Assembly: GCA_963614875.1 (NCBI GenBank)
Contig: CAVEFC010000013.1
Span: forward strand, 1 to 36,513
Reading direction: 5' to 3'
Length of the DNA stretch: 36,513 nt
Source of the DNA: CAG-841 sp963614875
GTDB taxonomy: Bacteria; Bacillota; Clostridia; Oscillospirales; CAG-272
Position 1 is the first letter of the stretch. Every line of letters begins with the position of its first letter. A program made the translations under genes and the position numbers. Of the stretch, positions 31,603-36,513 are shown in pieces. Under the pieces are notes generated by a model. It saw only the letters and a list, made by a program, of their open reading frames with translations, had not been told where the DNA came from and did not search any database.

Positions 31603-33321
31603 TTATTTCTCGCAGGCGGCGACATCCGCCATCGCCTTGCGCATTTTTTCCATCGTTTCGGAATCGAATTTCGGGGTTCTGTCATAACGGTAGATTCCGT
31701 TACATTCCTGTTCGACGTCGTAAAGCTGCGTGTAGCATACGCCGCACACTCTCGGATTCGAGCGCAGGATTTCTATCATAGAGCAATATCTTTCAACGTA
31801 TTCTTCAAGCGTTTTCGGAGCGTCGCCGTAGCCCCAGCCGTCCTCGCTGTCTGTCCAGCGGATACCGCCGTATTCGGAGAGGAAATACGGCTGACCGCCG
31901 TAGCTCTGACGCTTTGCCATATTTTCAAACACGCCCTCTTCGGTTTCAAAGCTGTCGTAGCGACGGTGATAGGCGGCTATGTCCTGACAGTAATCGTGAA
32001 TATCGTATATATCGGTAACGACGTGATAATTTCCGCTTGTGTCTATGCAGGGGCGCGTCGGATCGAAGCGCTTTGTCGCAAGGTAAACGTCGGAAAGAAT
32101 TTCGTCGTTCTGCTTTCTGCCGTCAATATCCCACGTTTCGTTCAGCGGACACCAGCCGATAAGGGCAGGGTGATTGTAATCTCTGTCCATTGCCTCCATC
32201 CATTCGGGAAGAAAATACCGCAGTCCGTCCTCGCGCGTATGATCGAAGCCCCAGCTTGCGTATTCACCCCAGACAAGATAGCCGTTTCTGTCGGCTTCGT
32301 AAATGAAGCGTCTTTCAAAAACGCGCTGATGAAGTCTTGCGCCGTTGAAGCCGAGCGCCTGCGCCAGCTTTATATCCTTTGTAAATGCGTCGTCCGTCGG
32401 CGCGGTATATACGCTTTCGGGATAATAGCCCTGATCGAGCACAAGACGCATAAAGACGGGCTTTCCGTTTATCAGCAGACGCGTTTTGTCAAGCCCGATT
32501 TTTCTCATTCCGAAATACGAATGAACCTTATCCTCGCAGCCCTTGCCCGAAACCGTTATGTCAAGGTCGTAGAGGGTGGGCGTTTCGATGCTCCAGAGCG
32601 AGAGCTTTTCTATCGGCAGAGCAAGGCGGAGATAATTCCCCGTTGTTACCGCTTTCGCTTTCCCGACCTTTTTGCCGTCGAGCGAGGCTTCGAGGCAAAG
32701 CTTTTTTTCTCCGCTTCCGGCGAGCCTTGCGCGGACGAAAAGCACGCTGTTTTCGATATCGGGATCGAGCTTTATATCTTCAAGATGCACGGCGGGGACT
32801 TTTTCGAGCCATACCGGCTGCCAGATTCCCGTCGAGCGCGTATAATGACAGCCGCTTGACGCATATCTGAGGCTTTGCTTTCCGGACGGCTGTCTGCCGT
32901 CGCGGACGTCGCTTTCGCAGTAAACGGCAAGAGTGTTTTCTCCGTCGGCGACATATTCCGTTATATCAAAGGAGAAGGGAGTATAGCTTCCCGTGTGCGT
33001 GCCGACCGATTTTCCGTTGACAAACACCTCGGCTTTGTGACACACGGCTTCAAAATTCAGAATAAGTCTGCTGTCGCCGAGCTTTTTCGATTCAAATTTT
33101 CTTCTGTACCAGCAGGCAGGGATAAAGTCCCTGTAACCTATGCCGGAAAGTCTGCTTTCCGGACAGAACGGCACCTCTATTCTGTGGTCGAACCATTCTT
33201 TTTCAAGGACGCCGCTCTCTTTTCCCGATCTGCCGAAGTCGAAATCGAATTCCCATTCGCCGCAGAGATTTTCCCACTGCTTTCTTTCAAGCTCCGGACG
33301 GGGATACGCTGTTCTTCTCAT
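31603..33321 (-). CDS. Glycoside hydrolase family 2 enzyme (beta-galactosidase-like)
   Basis: ATG at 33321 is preferred because AAGGAG lies 9 bases before it and abuts the alternative ATG at 33330. The 572-residue protein has no signal peptide, so it is cytosolic. It has the GH2 sugar-binding sandwich (about residues 1-170, with YRRKFES, EVFVNGKSVGTHTGSYTPFSFDIT and STGIWQPVWLE), an immunoglobulin-like domain and a TIM barrel from about 275. The acid/base is Glu395 in CPLNETWD and the nucleophile Glu483 in FLSEYGG. The C-terminal YDVEQECNGIYRYDRTPKF lacks the Asn-x-Lys pair that marks true beta-glucuronidases, so a galactosidase or other exo-glycosidase is more likely. It is monocistronic, with its own promoter and terminator, and acts on imported oligosaccharide. 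Confidence 0.9.
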   Translation of the reverse strand: MRRTAYPRPELERKQWENLCGEWEFDFDFGRSGKESGVLEKEWFDHRIEVPFCPESRLSGIGYRDFIPACWYRRKFESKKLGDSRLILNFEAVCHKAEVFVNGKSVGTHTGSYTPFSFDITEYVADGENTLAVYCESDVRDGRQPSGKQSLRYASSGCHYTRSTGIWQPVWLEKVPAVHLEDIKLDPDIENSVLFVRARLAGSGEKKLCLEASLDGKKVGKAKAVTTGNYLRLALPIEKLSLWSIETPTLYDLDITVSGKGCEDKVHSYFGMRKIGLDKTRLLINGKPVFMRLVLDQGYYPESVYTAPTDDAFTKDIKLAQALGFNGARLHQRVFERRFIYEADRNGYLVWGEYASWGFDHTREDGLRYFLPEWMEAMDRDYNHPALIGWCPLNETWDIDGRKQNDEILSDVYLATKRFDPTRPCIDTSGNYHVVTDIYDIHDYCQDIAAYHRRYDSFETEEGVFENMAKRQSYGGQPYFLSEYGGIRWTDSEDGWGYGDAPKTLEEYVERYCSMIEILRSNPRVCGVCYTQLYDVEQECNGIYRYDRTPKFDSETMEKMRKAMADVAACEK

Positions 33322-33356
33322 TGCAAACATCTCCTTGGAATATTTTCTGTCCGTAC

Positions 33357-33385
33357 ATTATATCATATGAAAAAGCGATTGTAAA
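33357..33385 (-). promoter_or_regulatory. Promoter of the GH2 gene
   Basis: On the minus strand TTTACA (33380-33385), 17 bases, TATAAT (33357-33362). Transcription would start near 33351, about 30 bases before the start codon. Confidence 0.8.
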
Positions 33386-33429
33386 CACGGGGGATGTAAA
33401 AAATCTTTTGCGAATTTTTCAAAAAGGTA

Positions 33430-33458
33430 TTGACAAAAAAACAAAGGCGCGATATAAT
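33430..33458 (+). promoter_or_regulatory. Promoter of the T-box leader and trpXYZ
   Basis: A perfect TTGACA (33430-33435), 17 bases, TATAAT (33453-33458). It is divergent from the GH2 promoter, with about 45 bases between the two -35 boxes. Transcription starts near 33465, at the beginning of the T-box leader. Confidence 0.9.
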
Positions 33459-33459
33459 G

Positions 33460-33737
33460 CACACATCATAGAAAACCGACGAGTAAGAGTAGTAGCTTTG
33501 CAGGTTGTCTTTCAGAGAGTCGCGGACGGTGAAATCGCGGCAGATAAACGCAATGTGAATGGACTTATGAGGGCGGCGCGAAAGCGAAACGCAAGTAGCA
33601 GCCGACGGATCGCAACCGTTACAGTGCGGGACGTATGACGGTACGTCACAGAGCCGGGCAAATTTATTTTGCCAATTTGGGTGGCAACGCAGGACACAGA
33701 GTCTTGTCCCAATTATTTTGGGATAAGGCTCTTTTTT
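33460..33737 (+). promoter_or_regulatory. tRNA-Trp T-box riboswitch with terminator
   Basis: The leader has T-box landmarks in order. GAGTAAGAGTAG is the 5' stem I region. The AGAGAG and GGTGAAA distal elements sit at about 33514-33535. The specifier context GAA-TGG-ACTT has codon TGG at 33560-33562, i.e. tryptophan. The T-box proper is TGGGTGGCAACGC (33678-33690). The UGGC in this bulge would pair with a tRNA 3' end of GCCA, which agrees with G73 of tRNA-Trp. A terminator follows: GAGTCTTGTCCC (33699-33710) with GGGATAAGGCTC (33720-33731) and six T. Uncharged tRNA-Trp would stabilise the antiterminator and switch on the downstream transporter. Confidence 0.93.
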
Positions 33738-33790
33738 ATTCGCTGTGCGCTTTCTGTGATAAAATTTATATTTTTCCGGAGGAAAAGAAA

Positions 33791-34759
33791 ATGAAGAAAA
33801 TTTTATCTGTACTTGCTGCAATGCTTTTGCTTGCGCTCGCAATGCTTTCCGCGGTATCGTGCGGATCGAAAAAGGTGCCTGTCATCGGCATAAATCAGCT
33901 CGCGCAGCACGGCTCGCTCGATAACTGCCGCGAGGGCTTTATCGAAGGTCTTAAAGAAGCGGGACTTACAGAAGGCGAGGATTTCAAAATCGAATATCAG
34001 AATGCGTCCGGCGATCCTTCGATAATCAAACAGATATCGGACGGCTTTTCCGCAAAGAACGTTGCGATGATGGTCGGCATAGCGACAAACTCCGCTGTTT
34101 CGTGCTTTGCGGCGGCTGAGGATAAGGACATTCCCGTTGTATTTATCGCGGTATCGGATCCTGTCGGAGCAAAGCTTACCGAAGGCAATGTTACCGGAAT
34201 TTCGGATCTTCTTCCCGTCACGGCACAGCTTGAGCTTATCCGCAAAATGCAGCCCGACGCAAAGAAAATCGGCATAATCTATACGCTCAGCGAGCCGAAC
34301 TCGGTTTCAACCATAGAGCTTTACAAAAATTCCGCGTCGGACTACGGCTTCGAGCTTGAAATCGTCGGCATAACGGAGCAGAGTCAGGTAACGCAGGCGG
34401 TTGATACGATAATCGCAAAGGGCGTCGATTGCTTTACAAATCTTACGGACAATACGGTTGTCGAGGTGCTTCCGGCAATACTTGAAAAAACGGACGAAGC
34501 CGGAATTCCCGTTTACGGCAGCGAGATAGAGCAGGTTGAGCTCGGCTGCGTAGGCTCGGCGGGCATTGATTATATAGAGCTCGGCAAAGCCGCAGGCAAA
34601 ATGGCTGCCAAAATACTCAAGGGCGAGGCGAAGGCTTCGGATATGCCTTATGAAACCGTCAAGGATTTCAGCTATTATGTAAACAGCAAAGCCGCCGCAC
34701 GCTTCGGAATAACGATTCCGGCTGACATCGCATCGTCCGCTACCGAGTGCGGCAAATAA
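33791..34759 (+). CDS. trpX: Tryptophan ABC transporter substrate-binding lipoprotein TrpX
   Basis: ATG is behind CGGAGGAAAAG. The 322-residue protein has a lipoprotein signal with AVSC (Cys24) and the ABC_sub_bind (PF04392) fold: VIGINQLAQHGSLDNCREGFIEGL, NASGDPSIIKQISDGF, IPVVFIAVSDPVGAKL, NVTGISDLLPV and KKIGIIYTLSEPNSV. Members of this family under Trp T-box control are the TrpX component of the tryptophan transporter. It binds substrate outside the membrane and delivers it to TrpY. The substrate follows mainly from the TGG specifier in the leader. Confidence 0.92.
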   Translation: MKKILSVLAAMLLLALAMLSAVSCGSKKVPVIGINQLAQHGSLDNCREGFIEGLKEAGLTEGEDFKIEYQNASGDPSIIKQISDGFSAKNVAMMVGIATNSAVSCFAAAEDKDIPVVFIAVSDPVGAKLTEGNVTGISDLLPVTAQLELIRKMQPDAKKIGIIYTLSEPNSVSTIELYKNSASDYGFELEIVGITEQSQVTQAVDTIIAKGVDCFTNLTDNTVVEVLPAILEKTDEAGIPVYGSEIEQVELGCVGSAGIDYIELGKAAGKMAAKILKGEAKASDMPYETVKDFSYYVNSKAAARFGITIPADIASSATECGK

Positions 34760-34777
34760 TATAAAAGAGGAAACAAA

Positions 34778-35692
34778 ATGGAGATAATCGAGCTTATAGC
34801 GGGAACGCTGACGCAAAGCTTTATATATGCGTTTATATCGTTCGGAATGTATATAACGTATAAAATACTTGACTTTCCCGATATGACAGCCGAAGGCAGC
34901 TTTGCCTTTGGTGCGGCTGTTACTGCTGTCTGTCTTACAAATGGAGTAAATCCTTATCTTACAATGCTTATATCGATAGCGGCGGGCGCGCTTGCCGGAC
35001 TCTGCACGGGTATAATTCACGTCAGGCTCAAGGTTCGCGATCTTATTGCGGGTATTATAACCATGACGGCGCTGTTTTCGATAAATCTTCAGCTTGCCGG
35101 CGCAAATATGAGCATCGGCAGGGATATTGATACGATATTTACGGCAAAGCCCACCATGGCGATATTCGGCGGAATTCCGACGCTGTGGAGAAAGCTCGTT
35201 ATCTCCTTTATACTGCTTGTCATATTCAAATTTATCATAGATGCTTATCTCAAAACCAAAAACGGACTTCTGCTTCGCGCGGCAGGCAACAACGGTACGT
35301 TTGTAACGTCGCTTGCAAAGGATACGGGTAGAATGAAAATTATAGGTCTTGTGATATCCAATGCGCTCATCGGCTTTGCCGGCTGTCTTGTATGTCAGGA
35401 GGGAAGATCTTTTTCATCGACTATCGGCACAGGTCAGGTCGTGTTCGGACTCGCTACCGTAATAATCGGTACGACGATATTCAAGCGCGTGGAATTTGTA
35501 AAGGGTACTACGGCGGTTGCAACGGGCAGTATAATTTATAAAGCGTGTATTCAGATCGCTATTTCGCTCGGATTGCCGGCAAACCTTATGAAGCTTGAAA
35601 CGGCAATACTTTTCCTTATAATACTTGTTATCGGCGGAACGAAGAAAAAACATATTTTCTCAAAGGGGGCGAAAGACAATGCTCACGCTTGA
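34778..35692 (+). CDS. trpY: Tryptophan ABC transporter permease TrpY
   Basis: Start ATG behind AGAGG. The 304-residue permease has about eight helices of the BPD_transp_2 type. The family N-terminus is GTLTQSFIYAFISFGMYITYKILDFPDMTAEGSFAFGAAV, and it also has GIIHVRLKVRDLIAGIITMT, NGLLLRAAGNN and FGLATVIIGTTIF. It probably acts as a homodimeric channel with TrpZ. It overlaps trpZ by 14 bases. Confidence 0.93.
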   Translation: MEIIELIAGTLTQSFIYAFISFGMYITYKILDFPDMTAEGSFAFGAAVTAVCLTNGVNPYLTMLISIAAGALAGLCTGIIHVRLKVRDLIAGIITMTALFSINLQLAGANMSIGRDIDTIFTAKPTMAIFGGIPTLWRKLVISFILLVIFKFIIDAYLKTKNGLLLRAAGNNGTFVTSLAKDTGRMKIIGLVISNALIGFAGCLVCQEGRSFSSTIGTGQVVFGLATVIIGTTIFKRVEFVKGTTAVATGSIIYKACIQIAISLGLPANLMKLETAILFLIILVIGGTKKKHIFSKGAKDNAHA

Positions 35693-36452
35693 AAAAATAA
35701 AGAAAATATATAATCCCGGTTTGATTACGGAAATGTGTGTTTTTGACGGCTTTGATCTCACCGTAAAAACAGGAGAATTTGTTTCGATAGTAGGCAGTAA
35801 CGGCAGCGGAAAAACATCTATGCTGAATATAATCTGCGGAAGTATTCCCGTTGAAGGCGGACGCGTGCTGATAGACGGAAAAGATATTACAAATCTTCCC
35901 GAATACAAACGCTGTGCATTTATAGGCAGAGTATATCAGAATCCCGCAATGGGAACGTGTCCGGATCTTACCGTGCTTGAAAATATGTCTCTTGCCGATT
36001 GCAAAGGCGGAAAATTCGGACTTTCAAGCGGAGTAAATAAGCAAAGACGAGGCTTTTACAGAGAAAGTCTTGCCGGACTCGGACTGTCGCTCGAAGACAA
36101 GCTCGATGTGAAAATGGGTGCGCTTTCCGGCGGACAAAGACAGGCGGTTGCACTGATAATGGCAACCATGAAGCCGATAGATTTTCTTATTCTTGACGAA
36201 CATACGGCGGCGCTCGATCCAAAAACGGCTGATATTATAATGCAGCTTACGGACAAAGTTGTAAGAGAAAAACATCTTACCGCAATGATGGTTACGCATA
36301 ATCTTCGCTGTGCAGCGGAATACGGAAACAGACTTATTATGCTCGACAAGGGACATATAGTGCTTGACCGCGCCGGCGAAGCCAAAAAGAATACGGAAAT
36401 CAGCGAAATACTGAAGATATTCAATGAAATAAGCATTGAATGCGGAAATTGA
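35679..36452 (+). CDS. trpZ: Tryptophan ABC transporter ATPase TrpZ
   Basis: ATG at 35679 is preferred over an in-frame ATG at 35625 because AAAGGGGG lies just upstream and the N-terminus MLTLEKIKKIYNPG matches ATPases of this type. The 257-residue protein has Walker A GSNGSGKTS, VYQNPAMGTCPDLTVLENM, signature LSGGQRQAVALIMA, Walker B LILDEHTAALDP (Glu then His in place of the usual Pro) and H-loop THN. The three genes form one operon under the T-box. No terminator is visible before the window end. Confidence 0.92.
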   Translation: MLTLEKIKKIYNPGLITEMCVFDGFDLTVKTGEFVSIVGSNGSGKTSMLNIICGSIPVEGGRVLIDGKDITNLPEYKRCAFIGRVYQNPAMGTCPDLTVLENMSLADCKGGKFGLSSGVNKQRRGFYRESLAGLGLSLEDKLDVKMGALSGGQRQAVALIMATMKPIDFLILDEHTAALDPKTADIIMQLTDKVVREKHLTAMMVTHNLRCAAEYGNRLIMLDKGHIVLDRAGEAKKNTEISEILKIFNEISIECGN

Positions 36453-36492
36453 TGTCGCACGAAAAATGTCGGCAATTATTTGAAAATATTTA

Positions 36493-36498
36493 TTGACA
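36493..36498 (+). promoter_or_regulatory. Possible -35 box of a promoter cut by the window end
   Basis: A perfect TTGACA lies 15 bases before the edge, so the matching -10 box would fall outside. It is offered only because all other TTGACA sites in intergenic gaps here belong to good promoters. Confidence 0.35.
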
Positions 36499-36513
36499 AA
36501 CGCTCTGTTTTGT

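Noticed and set aside
31513..32859. 448-codon plus-strand ORF
   Set aside because: Antisense to the GH2 gene, which has both catalytic motifs, a promoter and a terminator; the antisense product shows no recognisable domain.

Overview
The window looks like a chromosomal segment of a low-to-mid GC, Gram-positive-type bacterium of the class Clostridia, probably an uncultured gut member of the Oscillospirales or a relative. Three things support this: lipobox-bearing solute-binding proteins, a tRNA-Trp T-box leader, and near-consensus TTGACA-N17-TATAAT promoters. No rRNA, tRNA, CRISPR array or insertion sequence was seen.

Region 1 (1-503) is the 3' end of a surface protein made of InlB B-type (Listeria-Bacteroides) repeats. 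It is followed by about 440 bases without a convincing gene.

Region 2 (about 809-20038) is the unusual part. It is a 19-kb co-directional block with short gaps or overlaps, preceded by a good promoter and with no visible internal terminator. It encodes a small polytopic membrane protein, a PrsW-family intramembrane metalloprotease, and seven exported proteins. Five of these share a repeated module (hydrophobic strand, then GY, then a DLN-like turn, then IYLGY, then an AITDI-like strand). I read this module as similar to the MABP beta-prism. Three are close tandem paralogues, a fourth (743 aa) is more divergent, and a fifth is a 1,535-residue giant. A beta-helix protein lies inside the block and a two-repeat secreted protein ends it. 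I know of no described system with this composition. The likely reading is a cell-surface display, adhesion or surface-sensing apparatus whose membrane-anchored parts may be processed by the PrsW-like protease.

Region 3 (20086-21199) looks inserted. A consensus promoter with two identical 16-bp palindromic operators is followed by a long leader, an AT-rich orphan gene and a strong bidirectional terminator.

Region 4 (21208-25564, minus strand) is an operon for a lipoprotein, an ATPase and a fused permease of the Fe3+/2-aminoethylphosphonate transporter type. It ends with a winged-helix/LicC-like nucleotidyltransferase fusion, which suggests uptake and CMP-activation of a choline- or aminoethylphosphonate-like group for surface decoration. 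A nitroreductase gene diverges from it.

Region 5 (26283-31472, minus strand) is a branched-chain amino-acid ABC transporter operon (SBP, livH, livM, livG, livF). Upstream are a promoter, a small Ile/Val/Leu-rich ORF and a terminator, which could act as an attenuator.

Region 6 is a minus-strand GH2 glycosidase (31603-33321). It is followed on the plus strand by a Trp-specific T-box (33460-33737) controlling trpXYZ, a tryptophan ABC transporter (33791-36452). The window ends in the -35 region of another possible promoter.
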